Assembly: GCA_002321305.1 (NCBI GenBank)
Contig: DCMF01000049.1
Span: forward strand, 566-7,188
Direction: 5' to 3'
DNA: 6,623 bases
DNA from: Verrucomicrobia bacterium UBA1629
Lineage (GTDB): Bacteria; Verrucomicrobiota; Kiritimatiellia; RFP12; UBA1067
Positions within the stretch are counted from its first letter, which is position 1. Each line of letters begins with the position of its first letter. Below are positions 1 through 5,972 of this stretch, in pieces. The notes under the pieces are model-generated. The model had not been told where the DNA came from. It saw nothing but the letters and a program-made list of their open reading frames with translations, and did not search any database. A program made the translations under genes and the position numbers.

Positions 1-213
1 GTCCGCCCCCGCCGCATCCCCCGCCGGCCTCTCGACCTCCGTCACGGTCTCGATGACGTTCGTCGTCACCGTGCGCACGGCAAGCGTCATTGGCGCGCGG
101 ATGACGCGCCCCGCGTCAAGCCGCCCGAAGTCCGCGCAGCTGACCGCCGCCGCCGTGAGCGAGGCGAGCCCCGCAAGAGCCGAAACCACGATAGTCCTTT
201 TCACCGTCTTCAT
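1..213 (-). CDS. Signal-peptide-bearing protein, 5' part only (runs off left edge)
   Basis: Only the first 71 codons are in the window; the frame is still open at base 1, so the product is truncated by the window edge. The start ATG lies one base after the TGA of the 600-residue fibre gene. It has a strong Shine-Dalgarno AAGGGAGG at 220-227, six bases upstream, so the start is well supported. The N-terminus MKTVKRTIVVSALAGLASLT has a basic n-region and a long hydrophobic stretch, ending in a plausible signal peptidase I site (AVSCA before DFG, residues 23-30). It could be read as a poor lipobox, but no proper L-A/S-G/A-C is present. The following residues are rich in Thr and Val (TVTTNVIETVTEVE). 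The function is not recognisable from this fragment. Context suggests another exported member of the fibre/adhesin cluster. Confidence 0.82.
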   Translation of the reverse strand, partial: MKTVKRTIVVSALAGLASLTAAAVSCADFGRLDAGRVIRAPMTLAVRTVTTNVIETVTEVERPAGDAAGAD

Positions 214-214
214 G

Positions 215-2017
215 TCAGTCCTCCCTTGTCGCCGCGTATGTCATGACGCTCCACCTGTTCGTCCCGACCTGCGTGAACGTGAAGTAGGTCGGCGCGGCGA
301 CCGTGCCGAACACCGCGTTCGTCCCGTCCGGGTAGTCGAACTCCCACGCCGTGGAGTCGGCGGGCGCGCCCGAGATCGCCGCGAGGCAGGTGCCGCCGGA
401 GTCGGCGGGCGAGAGTCGGACGACGAAGCCCTGCTCGCGGTCCGCCGCCGCAGGGAGCGTCACCTCCACGCCGTCAGACCCCGACGAGACCGAGTAGATC
501 CGCCCGTCGGACGCCGCCACGGCGTTCGTCGCGAGGCTGGCGAACGTGCGGCGCGGAGCGACAGCCGAGAGCGAACTCGTGTCAGCCTTCTCGTCAAGGT
601 ACGTTCCAAGGCTCTTCGCCGTCTCGCCATTTATCGAGTTGAAGTAGAAGTGCCAGGGGTCGGGCGTCCCGATGTTGAACGTGTTCCTTCCGTTGCTGAC
701 AACAAAGTAATCGCAGAGCAAGTCAGGAAAAGGCACGCCATCCCTGTATGGGCTTCCGATGCTGACCGCACCGCTGTCGTAGCAAGCGGCAGTGCCAATG
801 CTGATTCCTCCATATCCTTTTGCCCAAAAACTTTCAGGGTCGCAAAAAGCCCCTCTCCCAATTCCAATGCTATTATTTCCGGATGTGTCGTTGGACAAGA
901 TTGAAATACAGTTCGTTCCGTGGGTATTGGCACAAGATCCAATGGCAACGTTGTCTGCGAACTCGTCTGTATTCAGGTTTTTCGCCCCGTAGCCCAAGGC
1001 AACGTGCCGTCCATTCCTCCACGTCTCAAACGCTGGGTCGCCCTCCGTCCGCAGCAGCCCGTTCGTCGCGGCATCCACATCGGATTCGAGCGCCACGCGC
1101 CCGACGAGGTTCGTCGCGCCGCCCGGATGCCGTGTGGCCGTGTAGCTCGTCTTCCCGAACTTGAACGTGAACCGGCGCACGTCCGCGCCAACGCCAATGT
1201 CGTTGTCGTAGCCCTCGTACCGCAGGACCCACTTGCTGCCGTTCCAGACGACAGAAAGCCAGTCCGCAGCCGGATCCAGCGTCCACGTGTCCTGCGTGAC
1301 GTCGTAGGAGACCTGCCAGACGCACCCCGTCGCGTCCGTCCACCTGTCCTCTGCGCCGACCGACGCGGCGCGGCGCGCCGTGCCGTCACGCCCCAGCGCG
1401 CCGACGTCTTCGGCCGAAAGCGAGACCGCGCCCGTCTTGCCGTTCACGCTCGACACCTTCACGGCGGCGGCGGCCCTTGCCGTGACAAACGCCTCCACGT
1501 TTGTCATGAGCGGCGTGTCGCCCGGCACGTCGTCCAGCGGCACGTAGAGCGGCGCGACGTCCGCAGGGCACGGGAGCGCGAGCGCCAGGGCGGCAAGGCA
1601 CGCTGCCCCGCCGCGCAGGAACTTCATCACCGCGTTCAGCCGCGCCTTGACCGCGCCGAGCGAGTCCGCCGCCGTCAGGTCGTCCACGTCCAGCGTCGCG
1701 GGGTCGATGACGACCTGCGCGTCGTAGACCTCTCCGGGCGCGTCCGTGACCTTGACCTTCGCCCACGGAAGCGTCCGCACCTCGCCCGCCGCGTTTCGCA
1801 GGGACATCATCACGCGCGACGTGCCGAGAGGGAACGCCGCAGTCTCGTCCGCCGCGAACGCGAGCGGGACGGAGCCGCCGGCCGCAAGGCCGCCGAACGT
1901 CCGCTCCGCGCCGCAGAACGCGACGAGGAGGCTGCACCCCGAATAGTCATAGCCATCGGCGAGCGCAAGCCGGATCGGCTTGGCCGTGTCGCCCTTCAGT
2001 ATCGTCGGTATCGCCAT
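215..2017 (-). CDS. Mosaic tail-fibre/adhesin-like protein with N-terminal tail domain and YadA-head-like repeats
   Basis: This gene encodes 600 residues. I chose the start MAIPTILKGD because GGAGG (2023-2027) sits five bases upstream; an in-frame ATG 16 codons earlier overlaps the previous gene and lacks this support. Visible parts, in order: residues 1-115, a beta-rich domain opening with ILKGDTAKPIRL, similar in style to baseplate-upper/tail N-terminal domains; 131-153, an internal signal-peptide-like stretch (MKFLRGG, then a hydrophobic Ala/Leu core, then CPA-D); 187-208, the common phage-fibre motif SVNGKTGAVSL..EDVGAL; 220-335, a Trp-rich beta region; 338-450, IG repeats (ALGYGA, AIGSCA, GIGRGA, SIGTAA, SIGSPY, NIGTPD) like YadA/Hep-Hag beta-roll heads; 480-600, a C-terminal beta domain. 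No S74 intramolecular chaperone is seen. The tail-fibre/adhesin class is well supported. The receptor and whether the protein is on a virion or the cell surface are unknown. The 600-1010 segment is markedly more AT-rich than its flanks. Confidence 0.85.
   Translation of the reverse strand: MAIPTILKGDTAKPIRLALADGYDYSGCSLLVAFCGAERTFGGLAAGGSVPLAFAADETAAFPLGTSRVMMSLRNAAGEVRTLPWAKVKVTDAPGEVYDAQVVIDPATLDVDDLTAADSLGAVKARLNAVMKFLRGGAACLAALALALPCPADVAPLYVPLDDVPGDTPLMTNVEAFVTARAAAAVKVSSVNGKTGAVSLSAEDVGALGRDGTARRAASVGAEDRWTDATGCVWQVSYDVTQDTWTLDPAADWLSVVWNGSKWVLRYEGYDNDIGVGADVRRFTFKFGKTSYTATRHPGGATNLVGRVALESDVDAATNGLLRTEGDPAFETWRNGRHVALGYGAKNLNTDEFADNVAIGSCANTHGTNCISILSNDTSGNNSIGIGRGAFCDPESFWAKGYGGISIGTAACYDSGAVSIGSPYRDGVPFPDLLCDYFVVSNGRNTFNIGTPDPWHFYFNSINGETAKSLGTYLDEKADTSSLSAVAPRRTFASLATNAVAASDGRIYSVSSGSDGVEVTLPAAADREQGFVVRLSPADSGGTCLAAISGAPADSTAWEFDYPDGTNAVFGTVAAPTYFTFTQVGTNRWSVMTYAATRED
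752..1006 (-). repeat. YadA-head-like IG repeats (protein-level) in the 600-aa fibre gene
   Basis: Residues 338-422 of the encoded protein carry degenerate units with hydrophobic-Ile/Leu-Gly cores: VALGYGA at 339, VAIGSCA at 357, IGIGRGA at 384, ISIGTAA at 405 and VSIGSPY at 418. A further NIG lies at 448. Spacings between cores are about 18, 27, 21 and 13 residues. Such units form the left-handed parallel beta-roll heads of trimeric autotransporters and also occur in phage fibres. The assignment rests on the pattern alone. Confidence 0.6.
1394..1459 (-). other. SVNGKTG tail-fibre motif
   Basis: Residues 187-208 of the 600-residue protein read SVNGKTGAVSLSAEDVGAL with a short KVS lead-in. 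The pattern SVNGKTG-x-V-x-L-x-x-x-D-V-G-A recurs across many phage tail fibre and tail-associated proteins. It is the strongest single link between this cluster and phage tails. Confidence 0.75.
1559..1627 (-). other. Internal signal-peptide-like segment (possible second start)
   Basis: Within the 600-residue reading frame, Met131 opens MKFLRGGAACLAALALALPC followed by PAD. This has a basic n-region (Lys, Arg), a 12-residue hydrophobic core and a CPA|D site like the A|D site of the 789-residue neighbour. If translation starts at codon 1, the segment is internal and could not act as an ordinary cleavable signal. A separate start at 1627 lacks a good Shine-Dalgarno. It could therefore be a fusion scar, a transmembrane anchor or a weak internal start. 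Confidence 0.5.
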
Positions 2018-2022
2018 CTTGT

Positions 2023-2027
2023 CCTCC
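2023..2027 (-). promoter_or_regulatory. Shine-Dalgarno deciding the start of the 600-aa fibre gene
   Basis: GGAGG on the minus strand lies five bases before the ATG at 2017. It selects MAIPTILKGD over the longer in-frame start at 2065, which would overlap the end of the upstream gene. Confidence 0.8.
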
Positions 2028-2043
2028 AGTTTCAGACCGCCTG

Positions 2044-3114
2044 TCAAGACGGCGACCAATCCCATTCTGAAGGTAGCTCGAAATACAGGTCTGCAAACCT
2101 CGCAAACACCCTTTCAATGTTTGCGTGGTAATATGTTATGTCCGCTTGCGTATCTACCCACTCATCCAATGTCGGTAGTGTCAGATTTGCTGTCACAAGG
2201 TCGTAATCACTCCTTTTTATAAAATCCACCGACCAATTAACCCCGCTTCCTGTCATGGGGCGAAGAAGTTGCAACCCCTGTGATGAAGTTCTTGTATTGT
2301 AAATATCGATTGACATTAGAGCATACGCTTCGACAACAGGTGCTGAAAATGTAATGTCGGCTGTAATCGTCGAAGTGGGGAACGCAACAGAATTGTAGTA
2401 TTTATACTTGCTCTCCGAAGAGACGTATTTTCTAAAGCTGTGCATACCGATCTGCCGACCGTTCGTACTGATTCCATTCGCGTTGATATACCCCCCGCTT
2501 CCAACAATCTGTCCTGTTTCCGAAACAGACACAATATTATCATCACTATCCAACTTCACAAATGAATATGGAATGCTCTTCGTTTCGGTCGTGAATGTGA
2601 GTGCGCGAGTTCCCAAGTATGAAGTGTCGCGCACATTACGAAACATATCTTGCGTCAAAAACCTATAAGCATACCGCGCTACATCAGCGTTTATGGCCCC
2701 TTTAGCCACAGGCGATACTGGCGAACCATCAAATGTCACAATGGCATTGTTGTTCTTCATCCAGTTGTAAAACTGGGAACTCCAAGAACTACTAATGTTG
2801 CCAGTAAACGAGTAGGACGGAAGCCCGACTTTCATGTGTGTGTGCGACGTTATGTAAGTATCGGACTTCCACAAGTTCAGATAATACAGTATCGAACCAG
2901 CGATAAGACTTCTTATGCCGTATGGTGAAAACGCTGTCGTATATGCTGTGTTGTCGTTCCTATACACACTCCACAACTCGCGCAGATAGTAGTAGTCCTC
3001 CTTCCTCAAAGTAGCATCTTTACCATCAATGTCAGCTACTGGAATAATGTTCCCCGTAATATCCTCCCCCGACGGCGGAACAGCAAGGATGTAGTCTGAA
3101 ATTTGCGTCATCAT
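2044..3114 (-). CDS. Hypothetical AT-rich, cysteine-free tail-module protein
   Basis: This gene encodes 356 residues. Its first ATG is followed directly by a second one (3111). GGGAG (3124-3128) lies nine bases before the first, and the gene begins six bases after the stop of the 789-residue gene. I do not recognise the family. No signal peptide or membrane segment is visible, unlike the genes around it. The protein has no cysteine and is rich in Tyr, Ser, Thr and Asn, with an HTH tripeptide at 91-93 (ITSHTHMKVGL) and a Trp-rich C-terminus (EWDWSPS). Gly/Asn-rich stretches such as GSGGYINANGISTNG (206-219) are fibre-like. Base composition is far from its neighbours: sampled 60-base lines give 33% and 45% G+C against 72-77% around it, and A/T-ending codons are common. 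Candidate roles are receptor-binding tip, fibre partner or cargo gene. All of these are inferred from position. Confidence 0.85.
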   Translation of the reverse strand: MMTQISDYILAVPPSGEDITGNIIPVADIDGKDATLRKEDYYYLRELWSVYRNDNTAYTTAFSPYGIRSLIAGSILYYLNLWKSDTYITSHTHMKVGLPSYSFTGNISSSWSSQFYNWMKNNNAIVTFDGSPVSPVAKGAINADVARYAYRFLTQDMFRNVRDTSYLGTRALTFTTETKSIPYSFVKLDSDDNIVSVSETGQIVGSGGYINANGISTNGRQIGMHSFRKYVSSESKYKYYNSVAFPTSTITADITFSAPVVEAYALMSIDIYNTRTSSQGLQLLRPMTGSGVNWSVDFIKRSDYDLVTANLTLPTLDEWVDTQADITYYHANIERVFARFADLYFELPSEWDWSPS

Positions 3115-3120
3115 GGCTCA

Positions 3121-5490
3121 TCACTCCCACACTTGAATTTGCGGTGCACCCCGATAGTCTGTCACGCCGGAATTGACGTTGCAGTAATACAGCAGGATGT
3201 ACGTATAAGAAGAATCGCTCGATTTTGTGGAGCTTTCAACCACGAGCGACGCGCTCCCGGAGCCTAGCGGAACCTTCAGGTAAACATATCCCGATGTCGA
3301 AACGGTAATGCCGCTGACGCCCGTTTGCGTTCGTGCCTTTGTGAAATATCCATAACTTATGGTGTACGTCCAACCTGCCCCGCTCTTCGTGGCGGTCATT
3401 CCGAAATTGCCAATCGTGCCCCATCGCAGAACATGGGTGCCGTTGTCGTTCGCCACAATCGGCACAGTTCCAAGCGGCGCGTCGGCAAAGCCGTACAGGC
3501 TGGCGATTCCGCTTGTCACCGCTCCGTGCGCTGTGTTGGTGGTGATTGACGCATCGTCGGCAGAGGCCGGAGCCTGCATCCACTCAAGCTGCCCGCTTGC
3601 GTTCTTGCCAAGGTACGTGTCGTTCCCCGCGCTCGCCCATCCGTAGATCGACATCAGCCCCTGCGTGGCCGCGCCCTGCGTGGTGTTCGTGCAGATCGTC
3701 ACGCCGTCCGCGTCCGCGCCGCCGCCCGCGATGCCGTCGCCCATCGGCACGTAGTGCAGCGCGCCGTCGTCCGCATACCGCGCGACCAGCATGTGCTTCT
3801 GCGCGTCCGATCCCGTCGGCTCGCTCAGCATCTTCGAAACCGTCGCGCTGCACGCGACGGCCGAGCCCCAGCCCTTGATCTCGTACCCGGACCTGTCGGA
3901 CGTCACGCCGACGCTCTTGCCGTCCGCCCAGTTGGACGGCGGGCTGAACGAGGCCGTGAGGTCGTCGCCGTCGTTGTCGAAGTGCAGGTTCGCGGGCGTC
4001 GTCGAGTAGACGTAGCCCAGCGTGTCGCAGATGTACCTGTCCATCGACTCGCCCGGAAGGGCCAGGCCGTCGTCCGTGCGCTCCGCTCCGTTGCCGATCC
4101 ACGTGCAGAGCCCGTCCCACTTGTTCGTGCAGTCGCAGGCGGCCATGCCGTTCGTCAGTATCGGCACGTAGTCCAGCGCGCCTCGGTTGTTGACGACGCA
4201 GAGCGGTTCGCGCCCCGCATACTGGTAGTTCCAGCCGCGCAGCCCCAACATCTTCACATCCGGATCGGGCCGCCGCCCCGGAATGTTCGGGTTCGTGGAG
4301 ATCGTCGCCTCGTCGCCCTCGACGCGGTTCGTCGTCGCGTTCGGCAGCTCGTGCCAGCCGAGCGCGGCGGACTTGTCGTTGGACGTGCCGAAGTAGTGCT
4401 TGGCGTGCTTGCCCGCGTAGTCCTTCGCGCCCTTGACGGCGAACCTCATGTTCTCGCCTCCGTCCGCCTCCCACGCGAGCGAGGCGCCGTCAACCCATGC
4501 GTCCGGGGTTTTCCAGAAGAGCGTCGACCTGTACTTGTACGGGATCGCGTAGTCCGTCTGCGCCGCCCAGTTGTAGAGCGACGCGACGCCCTGCGAGACC
4601 GCGCCGTCCGCGACGTTGGTCGTGACGCTGCACCCGTCGACCGGCGCGCCGCCGCCGACTGCGAGCGTTCCGATGTCCACGTAGTTCAGGCCCTTGCTGG
4701 CGTTTCGCACGACAAGCTGGTACTGCTCGAACGTGCCCTTGTTTTTCTTCGCGAGCGCCTCGCCCAGCGGCGTCATGCTCGCCGAGGCCGTAGACCATCC
4801 GTTCAGCTCCAGCCGCTGGTTTCGCGCATCCGGCATCAGCGACAGCTTGTCCACGCCGCACCACGGCACGTAGGCGAGTGCGCCGTTCTTGCCTGTGCGC
4901 ATCACCATCGCATAGCCGTCAAGCCCGCTCTGCAGGTTGAACATCGACCCTCTTTCGTTCGCCTGACCCTTCCAGCCGTACACCTCCATCTTGTTCTTTT
5001 CAGTCCAGTGCAGGGACGTCTCGTCACCGTGGTTGTAGGCGCTGCTCGGATCCTCGACCGTGATCTTGCCGTCGGCGTTCACCGTCTGCTGCAGCGTGCC
5101 CTTCCCGAACTTCAGCGTGTAGGTGTGGCTGCCCCCGTTCGGGTCCTTCGCCATCACCTCGATCCCGGACGAGAGCCCGATGCTGTTCAGGTTCTTGCCG
5201 ATGGTGGCAATGGATTCTCTATTCACGTAGGCATTGATTCGAGCCTCCAACGCCATTTCCAACGCAACCCTCGTCGCGTCATTCGCCGGTAGCTCGCCAT
5301 CCCATGCGACATTTCCTCCCGGATCAACGGTACACGTCCCCGACTTTTTGCCCTGCGACCATGAGGCCTGCCACGAGTCGTACTGAAACCCACCATCGGG
5401 GGTGTACCACCCCTCCGCGCTTGTCGGGATGTCTGCACGTGCCCATACGGCGGCGAATGCCGCGGCCAACACAAAGAGAACCCGTCTCAT
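3121..5490 (-). CDS. Signal-peptide-bearing, internally repetitive fibre/adhesin-like protein
   Basis: This gene encodes 789 residues. The start ATG shares an ATGA overlap with the upstream stop, and AGGAGG (5498-5503) lies seven bases before it. The frame extends 57 codons further upstream, but that part only shadows the previous gene. Residues 1-19 (MRRVLFVLAAAFAAVWARA, then D) form a convincing Sec signal peptide. Then follow a Gly/Trp-rich region (27-70) and a helical-looking stretch (70-100, ALEMALEARINAYV). Next come four degenerate GW....L-x-V-x-R....L-x-YV units (GW at 172, 231, 419, 540; YV at 207, 270, 441, 580) and three TN-x-x-x-GA-x-x-x-G-x-x-S-x-Y units (about 287-309, 597-619, 648-669). 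A Tyr/Ser/Thr/Val beta-rich C-terminus (690-789) ends QIQVWE. The family is not recognised; the modular build fits an elongated fibre or adhesin. The last 240 or so bases fall to roughly 50% G+C, matching the next gene rather than the rest of this one. Confidence 0.87.
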   Translation of the reverse strand: MRRVLFVLAAAFAAVWARADIPTSAEGWYTPDGGFQYDSWQASWSQGKKSGTCTVDPGGNVAWDGELPANDATRVALEMALEARINAYVNRESIATIGKNLNSIGLSSGIEVMAKDPNGGSHTYTLKFGKGTLQQTVNADGKITVEDPSSAYNHGDETSLHWTEKNKMEVYGWKGQANERGSMFNLQSGLDGYAMVMRTGKNGALAYVPWCGVDKLSLMPDARNQRLELNGWSTASASMTPLGEALAKKNKGTFEQYQLVVRNASKGLNYVDIGTLAVGGGAPVDGCSVTTNVADGAVSQGVASLYNWAAQTDYAIPYKYRSTLFWKTPDAWVDGASLAWEADGGENMRFAVKGAKDYAGKHAKHYFGTSNDKSAALGWHELPNATTNRVEGDEATISTNPNIPGRRPDPDVKMLGLRGWNYQYAGREPLCVVNNRGALDYVPILTNGMAACDCTNKWDGLCTWIGNGAERTDDGLALPGESMDRYICDTLGYVYSTTPANLHFDNDGDDLTASFSPPSNWADGKSVGVTSDRSGYEIKGWGSAVACSATVSKMLSEPTGSDAQKHMLVARYADDGALHYVPMGDGIAGGGADADGVTICTNTTQGAATQGLMSIYGWASAGNDTYLGKNASGQLEWMQAPASADDASITTNTAHGAVTSGIASLYGFADAPLGTVPIVANDNGTHVLRWGTIGNFGMTATKSGAGWTYTISYGYFTKARTQTGVSGITVSTSGYVYLKVPLGSGSASLVVESSTKSSDSSYTYILLYYCNVNSGVTDYRGAPQIQVWE
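3484..4632 (-). repeat. Three TN..GA...G..S.Y protein repeats in the 789-aa gene
   Basis: The encoded protein repeats a unit at residues 287-309 (SVTTNVADGAVSQGVASLYN), 597-619 (TICTNTTQGAATQGLMSIYG) and 648-669 (SITTNTAHGAVTSGIASLYG). Each is followed by Trp or Phe and then Ala. In DNA these lie at 4564-4632, 3634-3702 and 3484-3549. They share TN at the same place, GA-x-x-x-G five to six residues later and an S-L/I-Y end, so they are clear internal duplications. Confidence 0.8.
3721..4989 (-). repeat. Four GW / L-x-YV protein modules in the 789-aa gene
   Basis: Degenerate modules start with hydrophobic-x-GW and end with an R/N-x-x-x-x-L-x-YV strand. They lie at residues 168-219 (EVYGW ... 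ALAYVPW), 228-282 (ELNGW ... LNYVDI), 413-448 (GLRGW ... ALDYVPI) and 536-590 (EIKGW ... ALHYVPM). DNA positions are 4834-4989, 4645-4809, 4147-4254 and 3721-3885. The last and second modules both run on into a Gly-Gly-Gly turn and a TN repeat, so the larger unit is a composite. Confidence 0.65.
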
Positions 5491-5972
5491 CTTGACGCCT
5501 CCTGCATCCCATTCGTGACCGAGAGGCTGACGGACGGCTGGATGCGAACCGCCTGCGCTTCGAACCATCCGGCAAAGCGGAGGCGTCCGCCCGAGAACGT
5601 CGATCCGACGCCCCTGTATGCCATGTTCGTGGCCGTGCATTCCACGCTTCCCGCCGGACACACGTAAGCCCCTCTCCCGTTCCAGACGAAAAGAGTTCCG
5701 TTCGTGACGCCAACCTCGGTGGCGGATGGCGTGGACGACAGCACCTTCAGGGCCGCGTCACTCGCCTGTTCCATCTTCAGCACGGCCCCGTCGCCTGTCG
5801 TGATCGTGCTGACGCCGCCGACCGTCTCGGTCTTCGTCTTCACGCTCACCTCCGCGGCCGAACGCGCCACGTAGTTCGAGACGTAGCTCTCGACCCACGC
5901 CTGCGACGCAGCGATGCCGAAGCACCGCGCGGCGCACAGGGCCGCGACGGACATGAATGCGATCCGTCTCAC
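5487..5972 (-). CDS. Small signal-peptide-bearing protein of unknown function, GTG start
   Basis: This gene encodes 161 residues. The GTG start overlaps the TGA of the preceding gene (GTGA), with AAGGAGG (5980-5986) seven bases upstream. Longer in-frame starts exist but would translate the previous gene out of frame into Arg/Gly-rich nonsense. The N-terminus (VRRIAFMSVAALCAARCFGI, then AAS) is a plausible Sec signal, with cleavage likely near residues 22-25. The mature part begins QAWVESYVSNYVARS, perhaps an amphipathic helix or stalk. It continues with Thr/Val-rich strands (VKTKTETVGGVSTITT), a segment NGTLFVWNGRGAYV (91-104) and two cysteines (105 and 112) that could pair after export. I recognise no family. 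Position suggests a short exported partner of the large fibre-like protein that follows, with which it is translationally coupled through an ATGA overlap. Confidence 0.82.
   Translation of the reverse strand: MRRIAFMSVAALCAARCFGIAASQAWVESYVSNYVARSAAEVSVKTKTETVGGVSTITTGDGAVLKMEQASDAALKVLSSTPSATEVGVTNGTLFVWNGRGAYVCPAGSVECTATNMAYRGVGSTFSGGRLRFAGWFEAQAVRIQPSVSLSVTNGMQEASR
5498..5503 (-). promoter_or_regulatory. Shine-Dalgarno deciding the start of the 789-aa gene
   Basis: A perfect AGGAGG on the minus strand stands seven bases before the ATG at 5490, inside the last codons of the upstream gene. It rejects the longer upstream in-frame start at 5661 and gives a protein that begins with a clean signal peptide. 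Confidence 0.85.

Noticed and set aside
215..577. S74-type intramolecular chaperone at the fibre C-terminus
   Set aside because: The C-terminal residues lack the Ser/Lys catalytic pattern and the helical chaperone tail. The region is beta-rich to the end.
53..904. A 283-codon open frame on the plus strand
   Set aside because: It crosses the junction of two minus-strand genes and is Arg/Val-rich, so it is a shadow.
2018..2065. Longer start (MGLVAV...) for the 600-residue fibre
   Set aside because: It overlaps the coding end of the preceding gene and has no good ribosome site. GGAGG five bases before 2017 decides the shorter start.
920..2131. A 403-codon open frame on the plus strand
   Set aside because: The translation is extremely Arg-rich with no domain sense. 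It is antisense to the 600-residue fibre, whose frame carries recognisable motifs.
2044..3360. Diversity-generating retroelement target in the AT-rich region
   Set aside because: No reverse transcriptase, template repeat or C-type-lectin-like variable region with A-biased near-repeats is visible in the window.
3754..5292. A 512-codon open frame on the plus strand
   Set aside because: It is Arg/Val/His-rich, typical of a shadow of GC-rich coding sequence, and lies wholly opposite the well-supported 789-residue gene. No ribosome site was found.
5491..5661. 57-codon N-terminal extension of the 789-residue gene
   Set aside because: It reads the upstream gene in another frame. AGGAGG and the signal peptide place the start at 5490.
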